The translations under genes and the position numbers were made by a program. Shown in pieces: positions 6,856 through 15,259 of a DNA stretch of 15,930 nucleotides (its first letter is position 1; each line of letters begins with the position of its first letter). The notes under the pieces were generated by a model. That model worked only from the letters and a program-made list of their open reading frames with translations, ran no database searches and was not told the DNA's origin. The stretch is from Bacteroidota bacterium (GTDB lineage: Bacteria; Bacteroidota; Bacteroidia; Bacteroidales; Dysgonomonadaceae): the NCBI GenBank assembly GCA_023418255.1, contig JAEZZZ010000126.1, forward strand, positions 1-15,930, given 5' to 3'.

Positions 6856-6981
6856 CACGATTTTTCTTAGAAACCTAAGTTCGATGATTAAAACAATACA
6901 AATTGGTTTGTCTTTAACACTTTCATATCTTCGTTTCGGTTTTTTAGGCAGAAAATGATAAGCCAGAATTGCACCGACTAT

Positions 6982-7016
6982 GTTCAAGGTTCAAAGTTCA
7001 AAGTTTAAAGTTTAAA
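6982..7016. repeat. Five-unit heptamer tandem repeat (GTTYAAR)
   Basis: Five consecutive 7-bp units are present: GTTCAAG, GTTCAAA, GTTCAAA, GTTTAAA, GTTTAAA (6982-6988, 6989-6995, 6996-7002, 7003-7009, 7010-7016). The units differ only by C/T at position 4 and A/G at position 7. It is too short and spacer-free to be CRISPR. Similar heptameric tracts occur between genes in other Bacteroidota as I recall; copy number may vary by slippage. Confidence 0.85.
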
Positions 7017-7028
7017 ACGAAAAAAGCC

Positions 7029-7083
7029 GTCATTGCGCCTGCCAAGACATTCATGGTCATTGCGAGCGAAGCGAAGCAATCCC
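7029..7083. repeat. Two copies of the GTCATTGCG dispersed intergenic repeat
   Basis: GTCATTGCG occurs at 7029-7037 and again at 7056-7064, 27 bp apart. The second copy continues through GAGCGAAGC-rich sequence to GCAATCCC at 7076-7083. ATTGC and GCAAT arms make that copy an imperfect palindrome able to fold into a hairpin. This is the widely dispersed element of the GTCATTGCGAGCGAAGC type seen in many bacterial genomes, whose chance translation gives VIASEAKQS. The first copy seems truncated. Confidence 0.75.
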
Positions 7084-7105
7084 TTTTTTTCAATTACAAA
7101 TTATA

Positions 7106-7122
7106 CCGACGATATATGTCGG
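7106..7122. repeat. Small hairpin CCGAC / GTCGG
   Basis: CCGAC (7106-7110) and GTCGG (7118-7122) flank a seven-base AT loop. No U-tract follows the stem on the minus strand, so a role as the sprA terminator is doubtful. It overlaps the 19-bp stretch that resembles the hairpin at 5870-5901. Confidence 0.45.
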
Positions 7123-7177
7123 CATCGTGTACAAGCAAGGCTTTGTTACGACTCATTGTTAAATGAAAACACAAAAT

Positions 7178-10100
7178 CTATTGATTTAAATTGAACCGAA
7201 GCGTTATTCCCGCCGAAGTGATGGCAGACGAATATCCACCGACAGACACCAGTGGTTTGTTGATAACTTTGTCAAAAAAAGCGCGTAGTGAAACATGACG
7301 ACTAAAAGAATAATCGGCTGAAAACAAAATGCTTGTTGTCCGAATTCCGCCAGTTGCTTGCGTGAAACCATCTTCTATTTTGCGAATCAAGGAACGAGTG
7401 GTTTTGTATGAAACATCGAGACGAAGATTGAGATCGTTGCTAAAATTGTGCCCCCTGTTTCTGTTGCCGTAAAAACTCTCTGTGGAATATGTAGAGTGCT
7501 CCGTCTCTTCATTTGAGTTTTTTGAGTTTATTCCCAAAATTCGTCCAAAATCGGGAACACGATATCCGAGGCTAGTTACATAATCGTTGTCGTTCGTCTC
7601 AACAATTTGGCGCGATGATATGTGTAGATGGATGTTTCGAGTTTTATTCATTCGTGCGTTGAATGTCAAGTTGTTATCCATGATTGTTTGTACCTCAAAG
7701 AGCGGATTGAAGCTCTCAGTCAAACTTACCGATGAGATGTCGTAAGGCGACGAAGGAACCGCTGCTCCTGTGCTTACATCACGTACATATCCCCATTGGC
7801 TTTCTGCATTTCGCGGGATCCATCCCAGAAACGACTCGTAATTTCCAACACGATATTGTGAAATATATTTGTGCGAAAGAAGAATGCTCTTGAAGCTTTT
7901 TCGCAGTTGTGGAAAGTTGCTTAGCAGATTATATGAAATATCCCAATTGGGGAGCATGGAAGAGAGTTTTGGGAAAAAGTTGAGAGTCGTTTTTTCTGCT
8001 TTTTTTCCCGTGTATGCCGCCACAAAAGAGGGTATAAGCACATCGGCGGATGAGGGATTTATGGGACTGATGTTTTTGCTGAACGCTTGTCCGGCGTATG
8101 GCAACTCATTAAAAAAACCGTTCGTGGGATAGGGAGTATTTTGGTATTTTGCATAAAGTCTTGACACTATAATGCTTCGATTCGATCGAAATAGGTCAAA
8201 CGCCGCCGAATGATAGTTGTTTTTCACACGTGCATTCTCAAACGTTGAAGTAAGCATACAGGTGCTAATCGCGAAACTGCCGCCATACACCTTGGGTTTT
8301 CCTTCGAGCATATAGCGAAATTCAGTACGTCGGTTGTCTTCATACATCGTACTCAAGTCAATTCTTAAACCATCCATTGGTTGCAGTATCGCGTTTATTT
8401 TCACCATTTTTGATTGATGGTATGCGGCGGGTATGATGTTGTTTTTATTGATTATCAGCCAATCGTTATTCAACGCCTTTTCTATAAAATGTTCACCACC
8501 GTCGAAGCCGAAAGCAAAACCAAGCCCGGGCATAAGTGTTCCGTTGCTCTGTTTTTGCCCAAACAGATCCCCGATCATCGGTTGAAATCCCGGTATGTAA
8601 GAGCGTGTTTTGTTGTGATAATTCACATTGATATTTTGTGTCCACATCAATCCGCGAAGCAGATAATGCCCCACGTTGCGATGTTCTTTTTCTTCTTTTG
8701 TGTTGGCATACGATGAGCGGTTGAACAATTGATTGGTCGCTTTCAAAATCGGGACTTTATTGTAGAACGACATCAAATTCATCTTGCTGTTAAAAGTGAA
8801 CGACCGGTCATTTTGCAATGTGTTGCCAATCTGTTCGTTTTCCACGATTGCGCCGCGTTCCCAACGATAAAATGAGCTGTACGCCGCGCCGGCGTTAATC
8901 CAGTTAAGTTTTGGAATTCTTGAAAAAGGAAGTGTGTAGGCGATATTTAACTTTTGCTCGTAGTTGAGTGGCGTGCCAAGGTGGCAAATGCTTTTCATGA
9001 CAGACTCTTTCCAAATCTCATAATCCGACGGATTTATTTTTCGATTTACCTGTAAATAGGGTTCTTCAATTTCTGCCATAGTGCCGGAACGAAACGACGT
9101 TTTCAGGTGGCGCGTCAAGTCCCAAATAAAAGAAAAATCTCTATCCCAAAAAAAGTGCTGACTGAACGTTAAATGGTGTTCATGGCGAGCCGTTTGTCCT
9201 GATGAATAAGCGTGTAAGTCACGCAGTTGCGTTTCGTTGTAATTGCGTGCCAGATGCGAGTTGAACTGAATGTTGCTTGGAAGATAATTGATGTGTGTCG
9301 TTTGAATAAATTTAAACCATTCCGATTCACTATTTATGTTTCTGAAAGGTGCCCACGGCTTGATGGCGGGACTATACGAATAGTTGGTCAAAAATCGATA
9401 ACTTAGGTTGTTTGCATATTCCGTTTCGGGATTTTGATAGTTGCTGTAATTATAAGAGTAGCTCACACTAAAATTTGATGGATCGTACGGCATCGGTTGC
9501 TTGCTCTTGATATTTATCCTCATGTTGTTGATGCTGATGCTTTTATTGACATATGAGGTGATGGCAAGGTTTTTCAAAGAATCTTTTTCGTAATGATTGA
9601 CTCTGTTTTTTAGTGCTGTTTCGAGCAATATATCTCTGTTATAGGGATCGTATTGCATTAGTGTGTTTTGCATTACGTACGAATAATAAAACGGAACGGA
9701 TATCTTTGCCTTGCTTGGCAGAAAACGTCCCAAATCCAAGTTGAGCGAAGCATCAATACTTGTAAAATCGTCGTTTTGTTTATCGTGAATCCCTTGATCC
9801 AACCTCCCAAATCCTGCCGTTTCTTTTTTTCCTGCAATGCTTAGGGCTCCAATATCCGAAAGTGCTAGGTTCATGTTTCCTTGCGCTGCCCATCCGCTGT
9901 TTTCATCGTATTGATCCAGTCGGAGTTCGTTTAACCAAATCTCTGTGGATTGATGTTGTTTCGACATGTTTTTTACGCCAATCATGATTACTTTTATTTC
10001 CGCTAACGATGGATTTCCCATTACAGTAAAGGTGTTTTGTGGCTTTCTTGTATCGCTTTCAGAGTAGGGGGCCAGATATGAAATGTTGTGATTGTATTTC

Positions 10101-13100
10101 ATTTCCGCGTTGCGTCGCAATTTAATTTGCGGAAAAGATTGCAGTACAACATCCAACATGTTGTCGGCTTTCCAAACGGTTTCACGGTCTATTTTGTTTT
10201 TGTTGTTATATTTCTTAGGCGGTGTAATCGATAGCGGAATTTCATATTCATAGTAGTTGTTTTGGTAATCAGAACCGATACGGACAAAAAGATTCAAGTC
10301 GTTGTCTTTCAGTTGACCACCATCATTCTCCAATGCTTCTGCATGCACGAACATTTGCAGTCGTTTGTATTTTCTTAAATCATACATGCTATTTTTGAAA
10401 ATGGCACGTTGTTGGTGTGGCTCAATGTTTTCAATCTTGACAGAAAGGGCTTGTTCGTTTTGTTGTCGTAGTTGTGGTTGACTTGGGTCGGGAAGTCGCG
10501 ACACATCGGGAGGAAGCACATAGTTTACAGGTGTTTGATCTCCATTTTCTTCAATATTTACTGTGGCAATGGTAACACCTTCGCCTGCATCCGCATTGCG
10601 TTTGTATGTTCTCCATTCGCTGCGCACCAGTTCCAGCGTGGCAAAGCGAAGAAATGTCGGCTCTTCAAAATTGGTAAGGAACATTCGCATAAATCGAATA
10701 TTGTTAAATCCTTGAATATTGCCTACTTTTGTTTGGTATTGGTGTAGGGGAATTCTAAATTTATACCACGTTACGTTTTCTGTATTGCCATTGCGAAGCT
10801 TCACATTTACGATACGTTTGTTTACGACGAAGTTGCTTCCCACCATCAATTTTTCGGGTTTCAATTCAATTTTATATTGATAATATGCCTCTTTCTCATT
10901 CATGGTATTGTCGCTGTCAATGTCTTCCGCATCAGGATTGACGCGCGAAATAAAGCCGGTTTGTCCATTATTTTCGGCTGACGATGAGTTGCCTTCTGTT
11001 CCGTTGTAATATTTATACCGTTCCAAGATACTTAATTGTTCTTTGTCTTGTTTGACGCCTTTGAAGTGGCGAAAATTATCACCTGCCGGGTCGTTAAAAG
11101 GCGAATGTGGATTGGATTGCATTGCCGCGATGGTTTCGGCTGAAAGTTTTGTCTTTAAAGTTTTTAAATAGTTTTTATAAGTTTCGTAGTTTTTTTCCTC
11201 TTCGCTGCTTAATCCGTTTAATCCAACATCTTGTAGTTTGCGCGATTTCATTCCATCGGAATTATCGAATGTGTAAACAATTGATTGCCTTTTGGGATAT
11301 TTTCCCCACACCGAATATCCCACGGCGTTGGGGTCGCCATTTGTGGGTAATCCGTTTTCAAAAAACTTATATCCGTCTTTCAAAATATCTTCCGATATTT
11401 CACCGAGATTGAAATATAAATCGCCTCCGTTTGATTGCTGCAACGTGTCGTTCACAAACGGGTCCATCAGCCAAAACTCAATGTATTCGATGTTGGCACT
11501 TTCAAAATCACGTGTTTCCAATGGACGCATGATACCGCCCCATCGCTTGCGCGGATTTTGTAAAAAACCTTGCATAGTTACATCTGTATTAAGGTTGTAT
11601 GCACCTCGTTCGTTGGGGTAATAAGATAGATTGAGCACCGGAATTGTGGTGGGTTGCATGTAGGTGTTTTCACGATTTGGATAAATTTCGCGTTCGTGAA
11701 CTTCACGTACTAAATGATTGGATAGCTGCTGTTTATCGTTTCGAATGTGCGATGGTGTATGCGCCGAGTTTCGATGTGTAAACATGTTGTCTATAAAAAA
11801 CCAAGCGAGATGAGCCCTGTTTTTTCCGTAATCGATGTTATTGGAAAGGGCTGCTTCGGGAAATAGTCCGGTGGGTGTGTTGTTGTATGGCGTTGATGCC
11901 AGCGACCAAAGATGTGGCATGCGTAAATCAATGGCGGTAGAAGATGTTTCAAAATCATCAAGATAGATGTATCCTTTGGTATATTTGTTTCGATAGTGCC
12001 CGGGGAGCAGTTGTGCAAACTCAACATTTGCGGTTATTCGCGATGGTGTGGTTGCTTGCACAAACGGTATTTTATCGATAATATCGGTGAGAAATTGTGA
12101 TGATTTTCTAAACGAAAAGTTCATGCCCCATAGGGTGTTTTTCACGGATTCCTCGTTGAATGAGGATTTCAAACTTGTTGGTTTTTCATAATAGTGAAGC
12201 AGCGTTGCTCCGGTATGCAAGTTTGGCGAAAATTCGTACATCAAATTCAGTCCCAACATCGTTTTTCGCTGCATACCAAAGAGAGATTGATTTTCTAACG
12301 AAATGTTAATGGGGATTTCCGTGTCAATAATTGATTTGTTGATGATGTTCACCGTTCCCTCCATGTAGTTTACCGTATAGTCTGTTCCTTCGGAAAGTGT
12401 TTTTCCTCCGGCGGTAACGTGTACCGATCCATGCGCGACATTTGTTGTATTTAGGCTGATGGTTGTTCCCGAATTTCCTTTATACTCGCCTTGAATGATG
12501 AATTTGTTCTTTTCCGGAATTTGTCGTGCCACGATCAATGTAGAATCATAAAGCTCTTGATAAATATATTTATTGGCTATGGCGTCGTCTGCTATTTCCT
12601 TTTTCAGATGTGAGCCAAAAGGCTCAATAACGGGAAAAATAATTTGTCCGTTTTCCGCCGAAATGGTATATCCGTCAATAAAGTCGAAAAAACCATCCGG
12701 ATACGGTTCGTTTTTTTGATTTAGGCGATCCAACGCCAAGACGCGAAGCAATTGTTTGTTTTTTATGGCTGCTTCGGGAAGATATTTTACAGCTGTTCCG
12801 GTGCGATCATTCTGATAGGCAATGTGTAGTTTGAAGTGAGCGCTTTTTATGCTTGTGCTGTTTGATGCAAAAGTGTATATATTCTTCATCATCAAATTCC
12901 ACGTAGGCGATTGAGCGGTAAGTGCCACAGGCTTTAACAATTTCAGAAACAGTGTATTTTTGTCGCCAATTGAATCATCTCTGTTTTTTTGTCCCACGTT
13001 GGCGGAAAACTCACCCACTTGAAATATTTCTCCGTTATACGAAAACTCAAATGCTACCGCCAACACCTCATCGCTTTGCAGGGGGCGATTCAGCGACAGA

Positions 13101-14413
13101 TAGCCCAACTGCGATTGAAAACGATATTCTGATTTTTCCAGCAGGCGCGCGCTCTCAATTTTTTCATAATCTATTCCCGATATCATTTCCGGTGGCAGCG
13201 CTTGGCTGATGCGATTAAAGTCGCGCATGGCATTTCCTTTTGACAGCAGATGCTCATAAAGTGTGTTGGCGGTGTTTTGCGGCACGTCAAGCGTTCCCTG
13301 TTTTTGCCAGAGTGAATTATGAATGCGCGTGTGTTCGCCTAAATCGGCAAAAGTGACAATGTTTCGTGCCTTGTCATAATCTCCCTGCTTGTTTGTTATC
13401 CACACCTCCATGCGCGTGATGGATACCGCCGATTGGACAAATGGCAGTTTGCTCATCGCCTTGTCGTATTGTTCACGAAAATAGTGTCCGAGAAAAAAAT
13501 GTTGGTTTTCGTCGTATTCATCGGCGCGCATCTCGAACGGAACCGTTTGAATTCCTCGTTGCGATTTGATGCTTCGAGACTCTCCCTCTTGCTGCGAAAG
13601 GATGGTGCTTAATTGGAGTTTCCCAAATTGCAAATCTGTTTTTATGCCAAAAAGTGCAGCCCCGGTGTTTATTAGCGAGTTTCCGGTGGTGAGATTCACA
13701 TTTCCGAGTTCAACATTTCGTACCACTTCATTTTCATTGCCTTGGTACGATAGTTTTATGCGCTTAGCATCAAAATCGAACGTTGCATCGGTATCGTAGT
13801 TCATACCGAATTTGATTTTTTCGCCCACTTTGGCACTTGCTTGCATGCGTATATTTTTGTCGAAATCAAAAGCCCAACGTTTTTTGGCATTTTCATTTAA
13901 GATGGGGTTGTCTGTCTTAATATGTTTAATGGCTGTCGTTGTTTCGAGCGAACCTTGCGCATAAAACTGTACGCCTCCTTTGCCCAAAATTTTTTCGATA
14001 AAACGCTGTTTTTTGTCGTTATCCTCTTTTTTTTCCAGAGGAATAGAAAGAAGAAGAGTCGAGTGGGGGCTTAGCTGCTCTTTTGGCTGCGTGTATTGAC
14101 GCACAAAGGCGTTGACGCGTTGCTGCATTCTATAACTCGCGTACTCTTCGATGTTGAGCGGAAAATCGGGACGAATCAGCCAATGTTCATCCGAAGCATG
14201 GTCGACGGAATACGCGTTATCGTCAATTTTTCGCATCAACGCCTTTGTGCGAAGCGATAGAAATGAGCCCGTTTTTTTTGTGTGTGATTGTAAATAGGAT
14301 GGCAAATAAAAAGGGATTGTGTCTTGCCGCGATTGCTGAGCCCAAAGAGCGCGCGTCCCGCTCATCGCCAACAGGAAAAGCAATAACAATATGGCAGAGA
14401 TATTTTTTTTCAG
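7178..14413 (-). CDS. sprA: Type IX secretion outer-membrane translocon SprA/Sov
   Basis: SprA is the giant (about 36-strand) outer-membrane beta-barrel through which type IX secretion substrates leave the cell, working with PorV and a plug protein. The open frame gives about 2,410 residues, the expected size (F. johnsoniae SprA is about 270 kDa). Recognisable family segments are KGYIYLDDFETSSTAIDL (around residue 815), ANIEYIEFWLMDPF (around 975) and RFLPSKAKISVPFYYSY (around 1,560). The C-terminal half is aromatic and strand-rich and ends at AGITLRFNLNQ. No internal stop or frameshift was seen. The start is uncertain. The first standard alternative start, TTG 14389, would cut off the basic part of the signal peptide. 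CTG at 14413 gives KKNISAI then a leucine-rich core and a cleavage site near ALWAQ, so I use it. An upstream ATG at 14438 is out of frame by one base. It lies 101 bp downstream of ruvA, is co-directional with it and has no evident promoter of its own. Confidence 0.95.
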   Translation of the reverse strand: MKKNISAILLLLFLLAMSGTRALWAQQSRQDTIPFYLPSYLQSHTKKTGSFLSLRTKALMRKIDDNAYSVDHASDEHWLIRPDFPLNIEEYASYRMQQRVNAFVRQYTQPKEQLSPHSTLLLSIPLEKKEDNDKKQRFIEKILGKGGVQFYAQGSLETTTAIKHIKTDNPILNENAKKRWAFDFDKNIRMQASAKVGEKIKFGMNYDTDATFDFDAKRIKLSYQGNENEVVRNVELGNVNLTTGNSLINTGAALFGIKTDLQFGKLQLSTILSQQEGESRSIKSQRGIQTVPFEMRADEYDENQHFFLGHYFREQYDKAMSKLPFVQSAVSITRMEVWITNKQGDYDKARNIVTFADLGEHTRIHNSLWQKQGTLDVPQNTANTLYEHLLSKGNAMRDFNRISQALPPEMISGIDYEKIESARLLEKSEYRFQSQLGYLSLNRPLQSDEVLAVAFEFSYNGEIFQVGEFSANVGQKNRDDSIGDKNTLFLKLLKPVALTAQSPTWNLMMKNIYTFASNSTSIKSAHFKLHIAYQNDRTGTAVKYLPEAAIKNKQLLRVLALDRLNQKNEPYPDGFFDFIDGYTISAENGQIIFPVIEPFGSHLKKEIADDAIANKYIYQELYDSTLIVARQIPEKNKFIIQGEYKGNSGTTISLNTTNVAHGSVHVTAGGKTLSEGTDYTVNYMEGTVNIINKSIIDTEIPINISLENQSLFGMQRKTMLGLNLMYEFSPNLHTGATLLHYYEKPTSLKSSFNEESVKNTLWGMNFSFRKSSQFLTDIIDKIPFVQATTPSRITANVEFAQLLPGHYRNKYTKGYIYLDDFETSSTAIDLRMPHLWSLASTPYNNTPTGLFPEAALSNNIDYGKNRAHLAWFFIDNMFTHRNSAHTPSHIRNDKQQLSNHLVREVHEREIYPNRENTYMQPTTIPVLNLSYYPNERGAYNLNTDVTMQGFLQNPRKRWGGIMRPLETRDFESANIEYIEFWLMDPFVNDTLQQSNGGDLYFNLGEISEDILKDGYKFFENGLPTNGDPNAVGYSVWGKYPKRQSIVYTFDNSDGMKSRKLQDVGLNGLSSEEEKNYETYKNYLKTLKTKLSAETIAAMQSNPHSPFNDPAGDNFRHFKGVKQDKEQLSILERYKYYNGTEGNSSSAENNGQTGFISRVNPDAEDIDSDNTMNEKEAYYQYKIELKPEKLMVGSNFVVNKRIVNVKLRNGNTENVTWYKFRIPLHQYQTKVGNIQGFNNIRFMRMFLTNFEEPTFLRFATLELVRSEWRTYKRNADAGEGVTIATVNIEENGDQTPVNYVLPPDVSRLPDPSQPQLRQQNEQALSVKIENIEPHQQRAIFKNSMYDLRKYKRLQMFVHAEALENDGGQLKDNDLNLFVRIGSDYQNNYYEYEIPLSITPPKKYNNKNKIDRETVWKADNMLDVVLQSFPQIKLRRNAEMKYNHNISYLAPYSESDTRKPQNTFTVMGNPSLAEIKVIMIGVKNMSKQHQSTEIWLNELRLDQYDENSGWAAQGNMNLALSDIGALSIAGKKETAGFGRLDQGIHDKQNDDFTSIDASLNLDLGRFLPSKAKISVPFYYSYVMQNTLMQYDPYNRDILLETALKNRVNHYEKDSLKNLAITSYVNKSISINNMRINIKSKQPMPYDPSNFSVSYSYNYSNYQNPETEYANNLSYRFLTNYSYSPAIKPWAPFRNINSESEWFKFIQTTHINYLPSNIQFNSHLARNYNETQLRDLHAYSSGQTARHEHHLTFSQHFFWDRDFSFIWDLTRHLKTSFRSGTMAEIEEPYLQVNRKINPSDYEIWKESVMKSICHLGTPLNYEQKLNIAYTLPFSRIPKLNWINAGAAYSSFYRWERGAIVENEQIGNTLQNDRSFTFNSKMNLMSFYNKVPILKATNQLFNRSSYANTKEEKEHRNVGHYLLRGLMWTQNINVNYHNKTRSYIPGFQPMIGDLFGQKQSNGTLMPGLGFAFGFDGGEHFIEKALNNDWLIINKNNIIPAAYHQSKMVKINAILQPMDGLRIDLSTMYEDNRRTEFRYMLEGKPKVYGGSFAISTCMLTSTFENARVKNNYHSAAFDLFRSNRSIIVSRLYAKYQNTPYPTNGFFNELPYAGQAFSKNISPINPSSADVLIPSFVAAYTGKKAEKTTLNFFPKLSSMLPNWDISYNLLSNFPQLRKSFKSILLSHKYISQYRVGNYESFLGWIPRNAESQWGYVRDVSTGAAVPSSPYDISSVSLTESFNPLFEVQTIMDNNLTFNARMNKTRNIHLHISSRQIVETNDNDYVTSLGYRVPDFGRILGINSKNSNEETEHSTYSTESFYGNRNRGHNFSNDLNLRLDVSYKTTRSLIRKIEDGFTQATGGIRTTSILFSADYSFSRHVSLRAFFDKVINKPLVSVGGYSSAITSAGITLRFNLNQ

Positions 14414-14514
14414 AAAAAAAGATGTTTTAAAGATCCATTATTGATTCCAAAAACTACAATCTAACGCGACATGTTTGTGATGAAAATGGCTGTAATTCAA
14501 TATCCATTTATGGA

Positions 14515-15105
14515 TTACATCCTTTTGAGTGCCTCTTTTATGATTGCTTCGATGGTTAGCGTTGGCGACTCCTTCACAATTTTTGCTACAATTTTCTTTG
14601 AAGCAGCTTGTGTAAAACCAAGCATCACAAGTGCCGAAACGGCTTCATTTCCAATATTTGAACCGGCATTTATACCGGGAATATCAACCGCGCCGGTTGT
14701 GTCGCTCGCTTTTATTTTGTCTTTCAAATCCACGATGATTCGCTGTGCCGTTTTGGAACCAATTCCTTTGACGGATTGAAGCAAGGTCGCGTTTTCGCTT
14801 GCAATAACTGCCTCCAACTCTTTCGAGTTTAGAGACGACAATATCATGCGTGCAGTGGATGGTCCAACGCCCGATACGCTAATCAAGTGTTGAAATATTT
14901 CGCGTTCGTGCTTATCCGAAAATCCAAAAAGGATATAAGCATCTTCACGTATCGCTTCGTGGATATAGATTTTTGCTTTGTCCACTCCGTTAAGTTGAGT
15001 GTATGTATTGAGAGAAATATTGGCGATATAGCCCACACCCCCACACTCAATGGTTACTGACGCGGGTGTGAGTTCCGCTATGGGACCTTTTATATAATCA
15101 ATCAT
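14515..15105 (-). CDS. ruvA: Holliday junction branch migration protein RuvA
   Basis: RuvA tetramers bind Holliday junctions and load the RuvB motor for branch migration in recombination and repair. The start is the ATG at 15105 (196 aa), because MIDYIKGPIAELTPASVTIE is the canonical N-terminus; the extra 28 upstream residues are not family-like. Domain I (OB fold) spans about 1-62 and includes GGVGYIANIS and EDAYILFGF. Domain II has two helix-hairpin-helix DNA-binding motifs, LISVSGVGPSTARMIL (74-89) and LQSVKGIGSKTAQRIIVDLK (109-128). A flexible linker (131-150) leads to the RuvB-binding domain III (152-196, NEAVSALVMLGF...). Length is normal and nothing is missing. sprA follows in the same direction, a linkage I recall from other Bacteroidota. 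The upstream side is occupied by IS110 remnants, and no good promoter is visible in the 154-bp gap. Confidence 0.97.
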   Translation of the reverse strand: MIDYIKGPIAELTPASVTIECGGVGYIANISLNTYTQLNGVDKAKIYIHEAIREDAYILFGFSDKHEREIFQHLISVSGVGPSTARMILSSLNSKELEAVIASENATLLQSVKGIGSKTAQRIIVDLKDKIKASDTTGAVDIPGINAGSNIGNEAVSALVMLGFTQAASKKIVAKIVKESPTLTIEAIIKEALKRM

Positions 15106-15259
15106 AGAAAAAGAGTTTAAAATGCTGTAAAATGTAAATAAACTTACATGAAAAAGTTTGAATTTTATACGCCGATTGATAAAAATCAAGGCTGTGATTG
15201 TTATAATTGTAATTAAGGTGCTCTATAGCACAAGTGTTTAATCATTAAAAATTATAATT
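15106..15259. other. ruvA/IS110 intergenic region, possible IS110 left-end leader
   Basis: This AT-rich gap lies between the divergent ruvA start and the IS110 transposase remnant. It has a small hairpin, GTGCT (15218-15222) and AGCAC (15227-15231) with a four-base loop. IS110-group elements keep a structured non-coding RNA region at their left end, upstream of the recombinase gene; part of this gap could be that leader. The IS boundary cannot be placed because IS110 elements lack clear terminal inverted repeats. No TAnnTTTG box pointing at ruvA was found inside the gap. Confidence 0.35.

Larger units (their letters stand above)
6856..7177. other. Gene-free region between the K+ channel and sprA, rich in small repeats
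   Basis: No credible coding sequence lies here. Open frames in the region are short and run through repeats. It holds the channel's upstream region, a 7-bp tandem repeat, two GTCATTGCG-type elements and a small hairpin, each listed separately. No T-tract terminator was recognised directly downstream of the sprA stop on the minus strand. Confidence 0.7.

Noticed and set aside
6982..7083. Possible CRISPR array
   Set aside because: Units are 7 bp and contiguous without spacers, and the GTCATTGCG copies number only two.
6969..7166. A 65-codon plus-strand open frame
   Set aside because: It is made of the heptamer repeat, the GTCATTGCG repeat and the hairpin; VIASEAKQS is a known artefact of translating that repeat.
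14502..14515. Inverted repeat ATCCAT / ATGGAT at the ruvA stop
   Set aside because: Only 6 bp, AT-rich, and not followed by a T-run on the minus strand; not enough to call a terminator between ruvA and sprA.
15106..15189. A 28-residue N-terminal extension of RuvA
   Set aside because: RuvA proteins begin at the MIDYIKG-type sequence; the extension is AT-rich translated leader.
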